A stretch of 64,000 nt of DNA from Bin87 sp034423595 (GTDB lineage Bacteria; Chloroflexota; Dehalococcoidia; Lucifugimonadales; UBA3495), in assembly GCA_965207025.1 (NCBI GenBank), contig OZ242258.1, forward strand, positions 2,542,001-2,606,000, read 5' to 3'. Positions within the stretch are counted from its first letter, which is position 1. Each line of letters starts with the position of its first letter. Shown here piece after piece: positions 53,501 through 61,646 of the stretch. A program made the translations under genes and the position numbers. The notes beneath the pieces were generated by a model. The model made no database searches. It was not told where the DNA came from and was given only the letters and a program-made list of their open reading frames with translations.

Positions 53501-53990
53501 CCGGAAGATCGTAGCCGAGGAAGAGATCGAGTTGCGCGGGCAACAACCATTAGCCAACGCAGGCTGGGGCGGCCTGCTGGTAATCATGTTCCTGGCGCTG
53601 GCGCTGGCCAGCGCGTCGGGCATCGCCCTCTTCTGCTGGCTGGACACCCGTGAGCGTCAGACTGAATTTGCTCTGCTGCGCACCCTGGGCAGCAGCCGGC
53701 GGCAGCTCAACGCGGTGGTGTGGTTCAACCTGGTAATTGTGGTTATCGCCGGCGTAGCGGTGGGCACCTGGGCCGGAGCGCAGATCGGGGCGGCCTTGCT
53801 GCCCGTGCTGGAAGTCGCCGAAGGTGGAGTTCGCGCCACGCCGCCGCTGACCTTTGAAACGGACTGGCGAATGCTGGCATTGGCATACGTGGTGCTGGCG
53901 GTGGTCAGCATAGTTACCGTGTTCTGGCTGGCGTATGTGACGGGACGACTGGAAGTGCAGCGGGTGCTGCGGGCCGGCGAGGGAGGCTGA
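50568..53990 (+). CDS. FtsX-like ABC permease, duplicated-module type (second of pair)
   Basis: 1140 aa from ATG 50568, overlapping the previous stop (ATGA), so translation is coupled. Same two-module plan: N-terminal helix SFRIELTVLLGVTLAVVLLS, outside domain, helices near 335-455 (FLMVFLVTGILAYYLTITAG, IGVLTLVEGLLLAAPAVIVG), mid helices, second outside domain, and a C-terminal FtsX unit with CWLDTRERQTEFALLRTLGSSRRQL. The pair probably forms a heterodimer. Partner ATPase and substrate are not visible. Confidence 0.85.
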   Translation: MMTAILNLGYVLARRRLMSSFRIELTVLLGVTLAVVLLSSAVVFNDLLAETALRRTLSEADSSDVNMWVRVFNDLDDPRVSTAASDRYRNSQRFVAQRVLPPLGEAIGAASFQVETATFYFSGRPNLDLPNDVRPRGRMQYLAGLQEGKARLVQGRWPGVAGDGGYDDSTGETDNVVIEVAVDSTGFEFLDLPLGEGFGIVPATGGDGQPTTQVVVVGIIEPVDRDEEYWYRRDKLLSYHDDDWTLVPLFVSEDALRQQVGRRYPGIYTSSAWFLQVDRTGLPAKQVDEFQGALRQVRRDVANFLPNGSTSTGLARILEDHEERLLLARIPLFLMVFLVTGILAYYLTITAGMVIRARAAEIAMLKSRGATTFQIGVLTLVEGLLLAAPAVIVGVLLSPLLAKGLGGLVFDTAAIGPEAGSAPVSLSWQAFGMGAAGAALAVLVLSLATLAAAGKGIVEFRQAGARPAQTPFIHRYYLDLLALVVIAFLWWQISNRGTVLTRSLGGRELEIDFALLLGPVLGLIALGLLVMRFFPLAMGLLARAVGPVGPGWLVQGLRHIARDPIAPGSLVALLMLATALGVVGSAFSATLTRSLADRVRYETGADIRILHDAGRIPRAYSGASRVVPDSAEVMRTEGSLLTEGFGSQRVSVLAVESARLSEVAWWREDFGEGNTLPDLMAAVAPNPDAPDGLPLPEGTRSLSLWARTGDFQNRLVSVSARLRDGAGRHYDVPLGDVSGRDWIQLQGDLALRLGRTGRPTDDERRPRLDQPPHTLINMQIVGRTGGDRPGVLFLNELSAQTPQGDVVIAPLDTADEWSVIEDYVRPGLYSLETSRNVSRTGTTGSTVFSWAPGGIGAPGLRPGSTSPPLPAVVSPGILEAAGAEVGDRISLGMSTFALPLVVTGVTDFFPTVDPREQPFVIADLEEFVAYSNQHGRRIFGGASELWVDQDSPPGDLTGAVAEAEAVGKLIQNTGITSSRKIVAEEEIELRGQQPLANAGWGGLLVIMFLALALASASGIALFCWLDTRERQTEFALLRTLGSSRRQLNAVVWFNLVIVVIAGVAVGTWAGAQIGAALLPVLEVAEGGVRATPPLTFETDWRMLALAYVVLAVVSIVTVFWLAYVTGRLEVQRVLRAGEGG

Positions 53991-53993
53991 GGC

Positions 53994-54893
53994 CTACACC
54001 AACCCGAGGCTGCGGCACATTTCCAGCATGGCTTTGGCGGTTTCCTCGTGGGCAACGTCCACCATGTCGCCGGCATAGGTTACGGCGGCGGTGCCCTGGC
54101 GGCGGCTCTCGTCCATAGCATCCAGCAGGCCCTGCCAGAAGGCGATTTCCTCGGGGGTAGGTGTGAAAATCTCGTTGACGATGGGGACGTGGGACGGGTG
54201 AATCAGGTGCATTCCGGTGTAGCCCAACGCTTTCAGGTTGTTGGCCCAGTAGCGCAGCCCGTCAAGGTCGCGGATGTCGAACCAGCCGCCGCTGATGGGC
54301 CATTGGATGCCGGCGGCCCGGCTGTCGATGAGCACCTTGCTGCGCAGGTACAACGTCTCCGCGCCCTCCAGCGTCCAGCGATAACCCACGCTGCGGGCGG
54401 TGTCGCCGCCCTTGCCACCACTGCCGCCCATGTGGGCCACGCGGTCTGACGCCATGGCGATTTCGTAGGCGGTGCGGATGCCGGCCGCCGTTTCCAGGCC
54501 GGGGTCGATGCAGACCGTGTTCAGTTCCATGCCCGCCTTGCGCTCGAAGTAGCGCAGCAGCACGTCCGCCTCCACCACGTCGGCCGGCGATTCCACCTTG
54601 GGCAGCAGGATGCCGTACAGTCCGGGCCGTGTAACCGCTTCGAGGTCGAAGCCGGTCAGCCCCGTTTCCAGGCGGTTGACACGCACGAACAGGGTCTGCC
54701 CCCGCTCCGACAGTTCGTCGATCATCCTGGCGACCAGCGGGCGCGCGGAGTCCTTATCGTACTCCGGCACCGAGTCCTCAAGGTCCAGGATCAGGGCGTC
54801 CGGCCCATACTGGGGAGCCTTGCGCATCCAGTCCTCCTTGTTGCCGGGAACGAACATGACGGAGCGCAGAGGTTTGGTGGTGATGCGTGGCAT
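53994..54893 (-). CDS. HpcH/HpaI aldolase / citrate lyase beta (CitE)-like protein
   Basis: 299 aa. CitE-type motifs: RSVMFVPGNKEDWMRKA, LILDLEDSVPEYDK with metal-binding residues, LFVRVNRLETGLTGFDLEAV, LLPKVESPADV and ALGYTGMHLIHPSHVPIVNE. Relatives cleave or hydrolyse malyl-CoA, citramalyl-CoA or beta-methylmalyl-CoA. It is convergent with the permease gene (3-bp gap) and followed upstream by a class III CoA-transferase on the same strand, which fits an organic-acid degradation unit. The exact substrate is unknown. Confidence 0.87.
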   Translation of the reverse strand: MPRITTKPLRSVMFVPGNKEDWMRKAPQYGPDALILDLEDSVPEYDKDSARPLVARMIDELSERGQTLFVRVNRLETGLTGFDLEAVTRPGLYGILLPKVESPADVVEADVLLRYFERKAGMELNTVCIDPGLETAAGIRTAYEIAMASDRVAHMGGSGGKGGDTARSVGYRWTLEGAETLYLRSKVLIDSRAAGIQWPISGGWFDIRDLDGLRYWANNLKALGYTGMHLIHPSHVPIVNEIFTPTPEEIAFWQGLLDAMDESRRQGTAAVTYAGDMVDVAHEETAKAMLEMCRSLGLV

Positions 54894-54917
54894 TGGCGGG
54901 TTCCTCCTGAACCGGTT

Positions 54918-54955
54918 TTGAATCTACATGGATGAACAGGATAAACAGGATGATT
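54918..54955. repeat. Short dispersed repeat (ATCTACATGGATGAACAGGATAAACAGGAT type)
   Basis: tgaatctacatggatgaaca followed by ggataaacaggatg lies in the 110-bp gap between the CitE-like and CoA-transferase genes. It is a common intergenic repeat type in bacteria; a degenerate relative, reversed, occurs near 763-785. Confidence 0.5.
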
Positions 54956-55003
54956 TGCACGGGGTATGAACTCTGAACAATTTTTCGTCAAATTGAAGGT
55001 GGA

Positions 55004-56245
55004 TTAGACCACGCCGTCGGATTGCAATATCGCCAAGTTTTCTGCGTTAACGCCGCATAAGTGACCCAGCACCTCGGCGTTGTGCTGGCCGAGGGCGGGC
55101 GCGCCGGGGACATCGGGCAGGGGCTGGCCGTTGAACAGCACGGGGAAGCCGGCCACCACTTCGTCAACCTCGCCGCCGCCGTCTTCGTTCCCAAACGCCG
55201 CGTTGCGCATGGGACGCAGCGCGCCCCGGTCCCGGAAGTGAGGGTCGGCCAGAATCTCCGGAACGGTGCGGACGGGGGCACAGGGTACATCGCCGGCTGA
55301 CAGGCATTCCAACGCCTCGGCGCGGGTCATCTTGCCGATGCGCTGCTGCACTTCGGCGCGGGCGGGTTCCGCGTTTTCGGAACGCACCTGGTAGCGGGCG
55401 AACCGCTGATCCTCGATCAGTTCCGGCGTGCCGATGGCGTTGCAGAGGCGACGCCACTGGTCATCGCTGGCCGCGGTGATAATGATAGCGCCGTCGCTGG
55501 CATGGTACTGTCCGGTGGGTCCGCTGCGGCTGTTGTTGCCGGTGCGCAGGGGGATGCCAGCGGCCATGTCTTCCTCCAGATTTTCCATGAGCATGAGCGA
55601 CGTGAGAGTATCCATCATGGACACGTCCAGGTACGTCCCTCTGCCGGTGCGCTCCTTTTCGCGGAGGGCGGCCAGGATGCTGGTGGCAGCGAACATGGGA
55701 GTCACCAGATCGCCGATGTAGAAGCCGACGCGGGTGGGCGGGCCGTCCGGTTCGCCGTTGATGTCCATGAGGCCGCTCATGCCCTGGATCTGCGGGTCGT
55801 GGGCTGGCTGGTGCGCGTAAGGCCCGGTCTGGCCGTAGCCGGAGATACTGGCGTAGATGACGCCGGGGTTGACCGTCGCCACGTCGTCGTAGCCCAGGCC
55901 CAGGCGCGTCATGGAGCCGGGGGCCAGGTTCTCCAGCACGATGTCGGACTGCCGCGCCATTTCCAGGAACAGTTCCCGACCTTTTTCGGTACGCAGATTC
56001 AGCGTAACGCTCTTTACGCCCTGGCTGCGCTTGAGGAATCGGGTGGCGATATGTTGCTCCGAACGCTGCTCGGAGTGGATGCCGTCGGGGCCGGCGAAGG
56101 GCCCGTTGCCGCGCACGGGGTCGCCCCGGCCGGGTATCTCCACCTTGATGACCTCGGCGCCGAGTCGGGCCAGGGTCATGCTCAGGAACGGCCCAGCCAG
56201 GAACACGGTAACGGCCAGAACCCGCAAATCGGAAAGCGGTTGCAT
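55004..56245 (-). CDS. Class III (CaiB/BaiF-type) CoA-transferase
   Basis: 413 aa from ATG 56245, set by AGGAG 5-6 nt upstream; longer frames begin in the intergenic region. Family features: LRVLAVTVFLAGPFLSMTLARLGAEVIKVE, the catalytic Asp region near MDINGEPDGPP, and DVSMMDTLTSLMLMENL. It moves CoA between carboxylic acids. Next to the CitE-like lyase on the same strand, it could activate the lyase's substrate. The acid pair is unknown. Confidence 0.92.
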   Translation of the reverse strand: MQPLSDLRVLAVTVFLAGPFLSMTLARLGAEVIKVEIPGRGDPVRGNGPFAGPDGIHSEQRSEQHIATRFLKRSQGVKSVTLNLRTEKGRELFLEMARQSDIVLENLAPGSMTRLGLGYDDVATVNPGVIYASISGYGQTGPYAHQPAHDPQIQGMSGLMDINGEPDGPPTRVGFYIGDLVTPMFAATSILAALREKERTGRGTYLDVSMMDTLTSLMLMENLEEDMAAGIPLRTGNNSRSGPTGQYHASDGAIIITAASDDQWRRLCNAIGTPELIEDQRFARYQVRSENAEPARAEVQQRIGKMTRAEALECLSAGDVPCAPVRTVPEILADPHFRDRGALRPMRNAAFGNEDGGGEVDEVVAGFPVLFNGQPLPDVPGAPALGQHNAEVLGHLCGVNAENLAILQSDGVV

Positions 56246-56351
56246 ATGAATCTCCTGATCCATCGCGCCCTCGGCACGATGTGCGACACTTTGATTACGA
56301 CAGTAAAACCGGATTATACACAGAGAGTCGCCGCCGTCGGTTGCCTCGTTT

Positions 56352-57650
56352 TCAAGCGCCTCCGCGCCCCACACCCAGGTACTGGAACCCAAACTCCCGC
56401 ATCTTTGCGGCATCCAGTGCGTTTCTGCCGTCAAATACGAAGCGCGGGGGGTTCATGCAGCGACCGACATCCCGCCAGTCGGCGCTGACGAATTGCTCCC
56501 ATTCGGTCATCAGAACCAGCGCCTGCGCCTGGTTGGCGGCTTCGAGGAGGTCATTGGCGCAACGCACGCGTTCCGCAAGGTACGGGCGTGCGGTGGTCAT
56601 CGCTTGAGGGTCATACACTGCCACCTCGGCTCCGTCGTCGGCGAGGGTGTTGATCAGGTCCAGGGCCGGGGCTTCCCTAACGTCGTCGGTGTTGGGCTTG
56701 AACGCCAGCCCGAGCACGGCGACGCGGAGCCCTCCGATGGCGCCGTTGAATCTTTCGCGCAAAGCGTACAGAGGCAGCAAACGCTGCCGGTTGTTCACGG
56801 TGATTACCGAGCGCAGCAACTCCACGCTCACGCCGCTAGTGAGGGCGAGATAGTCCAGGGCGCGCACATCCTTCGGGAAGCAGGAACCACCGTAGCCTAC
56901 GCCGGCATAGATGCGACCGCCAGTGCGGGGGTCCATGGCCAAACCGTCGCTCACGGCGTCGATGGACGCGCCCAAGCGCTCGCACAGGGAAGCGATTTCG
57001 TTGATGAACGAGATGCGCGTGGCCAGGAATGCGTTGCTGGCGTATTTCACCATCTCGGCGCTGGCGATGTCGGTCACGATGCAGGGGGCGTCGATGCCGG
57101 AGTGCATATCCTTGACAACACTCTCCGAGCGGGTATCTCCGGGAGCAACTCCGATTACGATACGGTCCGGATGCTGCCAGTCGTGTACGGCCTGGCCTTC
57201 GCGTAAAAATTCGGGGTTGGAGACGTAACGTAGCTCCAACCCTCCCAATTCTTCGCGGGATACCCGGTCGCCGGTTCCCGGCGGCACGGTGCTTTTCATC
57301 ACCACTGTAGTGTCGCCGTTTTGCCTATCCCTCACCCATTCCAGCGCAGCGCGAACCTGGTTAAGGTCAGCACCACCCCCATTGGCGGGCGGGGTGCCGG
57401 TTGCCACCAGAGCGACATCGCCCAATGGCTCGGCGAAATCACCACCGCGGTAGAAGCGCAGTCGTTCTTCGCCGAGACAAACCTGGAGCAGTTCCTCCAG
57501 ACCGGGTTCAAAAAACGGAACCCTTCCAGTTTGGAGGGTTCTGATGCGTTCCGCGTCGATGTCCACACCGGCGACGTTGTGGCCCGACTTGGCAAGACAG
57601 GCGGCAGCCACCGTACCCACGTATCCCAATCCGATAACCGTAATTTTCAC
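56352..57650 (-). CDS. UDP-glucose 6-dehydrogenase family protein
   Basis: 432 aa from GTG 57650 (VKITVIGLGYVGTVAAACLAKSGHNVAGVDID). Three-domain UDP-sugar dehydrogenase: N-terminal Rossmann fold, STVPPGTGDRV region, catalytic Cys in GVGYGGSCFPKDVRAL, and C-terminal domain with LGLAFKPNTDDVREAPAL. It oxidises UDP-glucose to UDP-glucuronate, or a related UDP-sugar. No other polysaccharide genes are nearby. A TTG further upstream (57680) is an alternative start. Confidence 0.92.
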   Translation of the reverse strand: MKITVIGLGYVGTVAAACLAKSGHNVAGVDIDAERIRTLQTGRVPFFEPGLEELLQVCLGEERLRFYRGGDFAEPLGDVALVATGTPPANGGGADLNQVRAALEWVRDRQNGDTTVVMKSTVPPGTGDRVSREELGGLELRYVSNPEFLREGQAVHDWQHPDRIVIGVAPGDTRSESVVKDMHSGIDAPCIVTDIASAEMVKYASNAFLATRISFINEIASLCERLGASIDAVSDGLAMDPRTGGRIYAGVGYGGSCFPKDVRALDYLALTSGVSVELLRSVITVNNRQRLLPLYALRERFNGAIGGLRVAVLGLAFKPNTDDVREAPALDLINTLADDGAEVAVYDPQAMTTARPYLAERVRCANDLLEAANQAQALVLMTEWEQFVSADWRDVGRCMNPPRFVFDGRNALDAAKMREFGFQYLGVGRGGA

Positions 57651-57743
57651 GCCAAGCGCAACCTCCAATCGACTGAGCAACCAGCCGGCGCCAGTCGAAG
57701 GATACCTTAATTAGTATAGACTATTGGAGTATTGGAGGACGGT

Positions 57744-57953
57744 ATGTGTCGAAGTATCAAAACCCTGCGGCGAACGGACTCCCCCGTTTCCGACGAGGAG
57801 GTGCGGGCGGCGGCGTTGCAGTTCGTCCGCAAGATAAGTGGCTACCGCCAGCCCTCACGGGCCAACACGCCGGCGTTTGATCAAGCGGTGGATGGCGTCT
57901 CCCAAGCCGCCCGCGTCCTGCTGGACTCGTTGCAGACGCCCGCGCCCCGGTGA
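57744..57953 (+). CDS. DUF2277 family protein
   Basis: 69 aa from ATG 57744 (GAGGACGGT upstream). The sequence begins MCRSIKTLRRTDSP and contains AAALQFVRKISGYRQPSRAN, which is nearly diagnostic for DUF2277. Function unknown. Its stop is 5 bp before the next start, so it is coupled to the cysteine-cluster gene. Confidence 0.9.
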   Translation: MCRSIKTLRRTDSPVSDEEVRAAALQFVRKISGYRQPSRANTPAFDQAVDGVSQAARVLLDSLQTPAPR

Positions 57954-57957
57954 TCCG

Positions 57958-58290
57958 ATGCTGAACCTAACGCCGGCAGAGGCGAGCCGCATTTGCATGG
58001 ACGAGTGCCGTGCCATGTGCTGCCGCGGCCCGTTGATCCTGCGGTTGGAACGCGACGAAATCGCCGGTTTTTATCGGGCGGCTGAGCGGCTGGGAGTGGT
58101 GGCCGCCGTATCACCGGCTGCGGACGGCGGCGGCAATTTGCTGTTCCTGGACCATCCCGGCGAATGCTGCCCGATGCTGGACCAGGTTACCTTTGCCTGC
58201 CGCATCTACGCAGAGCGGCCCAAGGTGTGCCGGGAGTTTCCGCGCAAGCCGGAGCCGGGGTGCGCCATTTCGGGCTGGGTGGATGATTAG
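57958..58290 (+). CDS. YkgJ-type cysteine cluster protein
   Basis: 110 aa from ATG 57958. Cysteines follow the family order: RICMDECRAMCCRGP near the start, then HPGECCPMLDQVTFACRIYAERPKVCREFP. The YkgJ/Fli-B-like domain binds zinc or an iron-sulfur cluster. It is directly downstream of the DUF2277 gene. Confidence 0.87.
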   Translation: MLNLTPAEASRICMDECRAMCCRGPLILRLERDEIAGFYRAAERLGVVAAVSPAADGGGNLLFLDHPGECCPMLDQVTFACRIYAERPKVCREFPRKPEPGCAISGWVDD

Positions 58291-58318
58291 AGGGGCAAAT
58301 TGTGATTAGCCAGAGGGA

Positions 58319-58356
58319 TCCCCTCACCCCAACCCTCTCCCACCAGGGGAGAGGGG
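58319..58356. repeat. Dispersed repeat (CCCTCACCCCAACCCTCTCCC type)
   Basis: cccctcaccccaaccctctc is followed by ccaccaggggagaggggg, an imperfect inverted pair (ccctctccc / gggagaggg) around acca. It lies between convergent genes and may terminate both. Confidence 0.7.
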
Positions 58357-58373
58357 GCATTTGATTAGATGGG

Positions 58374-59591
58374 TCAGCCCGCGGTGAAGCGTGCGGCTTC
58401 TTCCGAGCCGCCGGTGGCGTCGCCTTCGCTGTAGGAGTGGGCGCCGGCGCCGGCCAGCGCGCCGCCCTGCACGATGAGGTATTCCTCGCGGATGGGGCGG
58501 CCATCGAACCAGCACTCCAGGATCTCGCGGACGCCGGCGGCGTAGCGCGCCTGGGCCGACAGCGACGTGCCGGACGTGTGGGGCGTCATGGCGTGGTTGG
58601 GCATGGAGCGCCACGGGTGATCGTTGGGCGCCGGCTGAGGGAACCAGACGTCGCCGGCGTAACCGGCCAGCTGGCCGCTCTCCAGGGCGCGCACGATTGC
58701 GTCCTGGTTGCAGATTTTGCCGCGGGCGGTGTTGACGATGTACGAGCCGCGCTTCATCCTGCCGATCAACTCGTCGTTGAACATGTCTTCGGTTTCGGGG
58801 TGCAAAGGGCAGTGGATGCTGACCACGTCGCAGACGCTGACCAGGGATTCGACGGTCGGGTGGAAGGTCGCGGCCAACTCGGCTTCAACGTCGGCGGGCA
58901 GGCGGTGCCGGTCGGTGTAATGAAGGTTCACATCAAAGGGCTTCATCCGTTTCAGGACCGCCAAGCCGATGCGTCCGGCGGCGACCACGCCCACGTCCAT
59001 GCCCTCTATGTCGTAGGAACGGGAGGCGGCATCGGCGATGTTCCAGCCGCCGCGCATCACCCATCCGTACTGCGGGATGTAGTCGCGGACCAGCGCGAGC
59101 ATCTGCATGACAGCGTGCTCGGCGACGCTGATGCTATTGCACCAGGTCACTTCGGCAACGGTGATGCCCCGGTTGATGGCGGCCTGGAGGTCAACGTGGT
59201 CGGAACCGATGCCGGCGGTGATGGCCATCTTCAGGTTGGGAGCTTTTTCAATGCGCTCTGCGGTGAGGTAGGCCGGCCAGAAGGGTTGCGAGATCACCAC
59301 GTCGGCGTCAACCAGCTCCCGCTCAAACACCGAATCGGGGCCGTCCTTGTCGGAGGTCACGATGAATTCGTGGCCGCGGGACTTGAGAAACGGAGCGAGT
59401 CCGAGTCCGCCGGACACGGAACCCAGCAGGTGGCCGGGGGTGAAATCGACTGACGACGGAGAAGGCAAGGTTTGACCGTCGGGATATTGGCTCAGCGATG
59501 GAATTCCCTGGCGCGCGTAGTCCGGCGGAAAACCCGCCACCGGGTCGTCGTAGAGAACGCAAACAATCTTCTGCCCGGAACCGGAACTCAT
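58374..59591 (-). CDS. fdh: NAD-dependent formate dehydrogenase
   Basis: 405 aa, preceded by GGGAGG. D-2-hydroxyacid dehydrogenase fold with the formate-specific wording: AGIGSDHVDLQAAINRG, NSISVAEHAVMQMLALVRDY, VVAAGRIGLAVLKRMKPFDV, NTARGKICNQDAIVRALESG, GDVWFPQPAPNDHPWRSMP and TPHTSGTSLSAQARYAAG (catalytic His). It oxidises formate to CO2 making NADH, without metal or selenium. The C-terminal ~20 residues are poorly conserved. It probably supplies reducing power from C1 or demethylation reactions, such as formaldehyde from the sarcosine-oxidase-like enzyme; that link is inference. Confidence 0.95.
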   Translation of the reverse strand: MSSGSGQKIVCVLYDDPVAGFPPDYARQGIPSLSQYPDGQTLPSPSSVDFTPGHLLGSVSGGLGLAPFLKSRGHEFIVTSDKDGPDSVFERELVDADVVISQPFWPAYLTAERIEKAPNLKMAITAGIGSDHVDLQAAINRGITVAEVTWCNSISVAEHAVMQMLALVRDYIPQYGWVMRGGWNIADAASRSYDIEGMDVGVVAAGRIGLAVLKRMKPFDVNLHYTDRHRLPADVEAELAATFHPTVESLVSVCDVVSIHCPLHPETEDMFNDELIGRMKRGSYIVNTARGKICNQDAIVRALESGQLAGYAGDVWFPQPAPNDHPWRSMPNHAMTPHTSGTSLSAQARYAAGVREILECWFDGRPIREEYLIVQGGALAGAGAHSYSEGDATGGSEEAARFTAG

Positions 59592-59723
59592 CGCTAACCT
59601 CCCTGATGGGCACCATACACCCGTATTTTGAAAGTTGGCTTACTGTAACGCCGGGGAAAGGTGAGCGCAATGATTTTCCAAAAGACGCTATGGCATCCCC
59701 GAATAGCGCGCGATTCCGGGACT

Positions 59724-61586
59724 TCACCCCAACCCATGCTCCGTGAGCACGGGCTTGATGGCTTGCACCACAGCCGGCAGGTATTCGTTCCAGTCGCCCA
59801 CGATGCCGAAGTCGGCGGCGCGGAAGATGGCGGCGCGGTGGTTGCGGTTGATGGCGAGGATGACGCCGGCTTTCTGGATGCCGACGGTGTGGTTGAACGC
59901 GCCGCGTATGCCCACGGCGAGGTACACCTGCGGCGCGATGGTGCGGCCGCTGATGCCCACCTGTATGTGATGGGGCAGCCAGCCGGAATGGACTACGTTG
60001 CGGGTGGTGCAGATGGACCCGCCGATGCTGGCCGCCAACTGCTGCGCCGTCGGTACGCCCTCTTCGGTTACACCCATGCCGACGCCGACGACGACCTCGG
60101 CCGAGGTCAATTCCAGCGCGCCGTGCTCCTCCGAGAAATGTTCGCTGACTAGCGTGGCGTCTGCACCATCGGGCGTCGCCGGCGGTATGGAGTCCATGCG
60201 CGCCAATCTGGCCCCGCCTTCCGGCGCGGCCGGCGTGAGCACGCCGGGGCGCAGCGTCACCAGATTGGGCAGGGTCTTGGACAGGATGGGCGCGACGACG
60301 TTGCCGCCCAGGGCCGGCTTGAGCTGCACCAACTGGCCGGCGTCGTTGATTTCCAGGTCGATAGCGTCGCCGGTGAGTCCCAGGCGCAGGCGGGCGGCGA
60401 TGCGGGCGGCAAGGTCGCGCCCGTCGGCGGTGGCGGCGAACAGCACGGCGTAGGGGGGATCGGCGGCGATGGCGTCGGAAAGGCTGTCGGCGACGCCGCG
60501 CCCGCAGATCGGGCCCAGTCCGGTGGTATCCAGGGTGAGCATGCGGTCGGCGCCGCCCCTGACGAGTTCGCGCAGCGTTCCCGCCAGAGTTCCGGGTTCG
60601 CCGATTGAATCGCTGATGACTACGGCGACGACTTCGCTCTGCGTCACTGGCGTGAGGGCGCGAGCCTTGCCCAGCATCTCCAAGGTGACCTGCCGTACAC
60701 CGTCACCGGCCAATTCAGCGACCACCCAGATGGGCCGGTCGCCGGCGTCGTGGTGGGGAAGTTGAGCATCGTCGGAGTCTTCGCCGGCTTCGGCGGCCAG
60801 GGCCGCCAAGCGTTCGCGCAGATGCTCGGCGATCTGGCGGGCCGCCTCCTCGGGCGTTTCGTCGCGGATGACGACGCCCAGGCGGTCGGGTTCCACCAGG
60901 CGGATGTCCTCGACCCAGGTTGGTGAGCCTTCAAGGCCGAACAGCGAAAGGTCATCGGTGAGGTCGGCGCAGGTCAGTTGCTCAACCGTTTTGCCTTCCG
61001 CCTCGGTCATTTCCTCGCGGCCAGGATAGCGTTCCTGCCCGGCGCCCTCGGTTACGCAGACGACGGCGGGCAGCGGGCACTCCAGCACCTGGTAGCCTTC
61101 GTCGGTAGCGCGTTCCACCGAGATACGGTTGCCGGCGCGGTCGATTTCCAGCTTGCGGACGTTGCTGATATGGGGCAGGCCCATGAGCTCGGCGACTTCC
61201 GGCCCGACCTGTCCGGTTTCAGCGTCGCTGCTGTTGCGTCCGCACACGATGAGGTCGGGAGCTTCGCGTTGCAGCGCCAGCGATAGAGCCTGCGCGGTGG
61301 CGAGGGTATCGCTGCCGGCCAGCGCCCGGTCCGAGAGCAACACGGCGCGGTCGGCGCCCAGAGCGTAGCATTGGGTCAGGCCTTCGGCGGCGTTGGGCGG
61401 GCCCATGGACAGGGCGACCACGCTGTCGGCGTCGCCGTCCTTGAGGTCAACGGCCATATTGATGCCCAGCAGGTCGAAGGGGTTAATTTCCGAAGGCACG
61501 CCCTCGCGCTGGATGACCTTGTTCTCGTAGTCGAACTGTATGCGGGAAACGACGGGCACGTATTTCACGCAGACTGCTATTTTCAT
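59724..61586 (-). CDS. Fused electron transfer flavoprotein, beta-alpha
   Basis: 620 aa. Residues 1-265 are ETF beta (MKIAVCVKYVPVVSRIQFD, INPFDLLGINMAVDLKDG, VCGRNSSDAETGQVGPEVAELMGLP). Residues about 285-620 are ETF alpha, with the FAD site VGVGMGVTEEGVPTAQQLA, QVGISGRTIAPQVYLAVGIR and RAADFGIVGDWNEYLP. They are joined by a Glu/Asp/Ala-rich linker. ETF carries electrons from acyl-CoA and dimethylglycine-type dehydrogenases to the quinone pool. Usually two genes; the fused form keeps the subunits 1:1. No ETF:quinone oxidoreductase gene is here. Confidence 0.93.
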   Translation of the reverse strand: MKIAVCVKYVPVVSRIQFDYENKVIQREGVPSEINPFDLLGINMAVDLKDGDADSVVALSMGPPNAAEGLTQCYALGADRAVLLSDRALAGSDTLATAQALSLALQREAPDLIVCGRNSSDAETGQVGPEVAELMGLPHISNVRKLEIDRAGNRISVERATDEGYQVLECPLPAVVCVTEGAGQERYPGREEMTEAEGKTVEQLTCADLTDDLSLFGLEGSPTWVEDIRLVEPDRLGVVIRDETPEEAARQIAEHLRERLAALAAEAGEDSDDAQLPHHDAGDRPIWVVAELAGDGVRQVTLEMLGKARALTPVTQSEVVAVVISDSIGEPGTLAGTLRELVRGGADRMLTLDTTGLGPICGRGVADSLSDAIAADPPYAVLFAATADGRDLAARIAARLRLGLTGDAIDLEINDAGQLVQLKPALGGNVVAPILSKTLPNLVTLRPGVLTPAAPEGGARLARMDSIPPATPDGADATLVSEHFSEEHGALELTSAEVVVGVGMGVTEEGVPTAQQLAASIGGSICTTRNVVHSGWLPHHIQVGISGRTIAPQVYLAVGIRGAFNHTVGIQKAGVILAINRNHRAAIFRAADFGIVGDWNEYLPAVVQAIKPVLTEHGLG

Positions 61587-61646
61587 TTAGACTATGCTCC
61601 TTAAACTTTCTGATGCCCTGCCCGGATAACGCTGACCGATTCGCGG

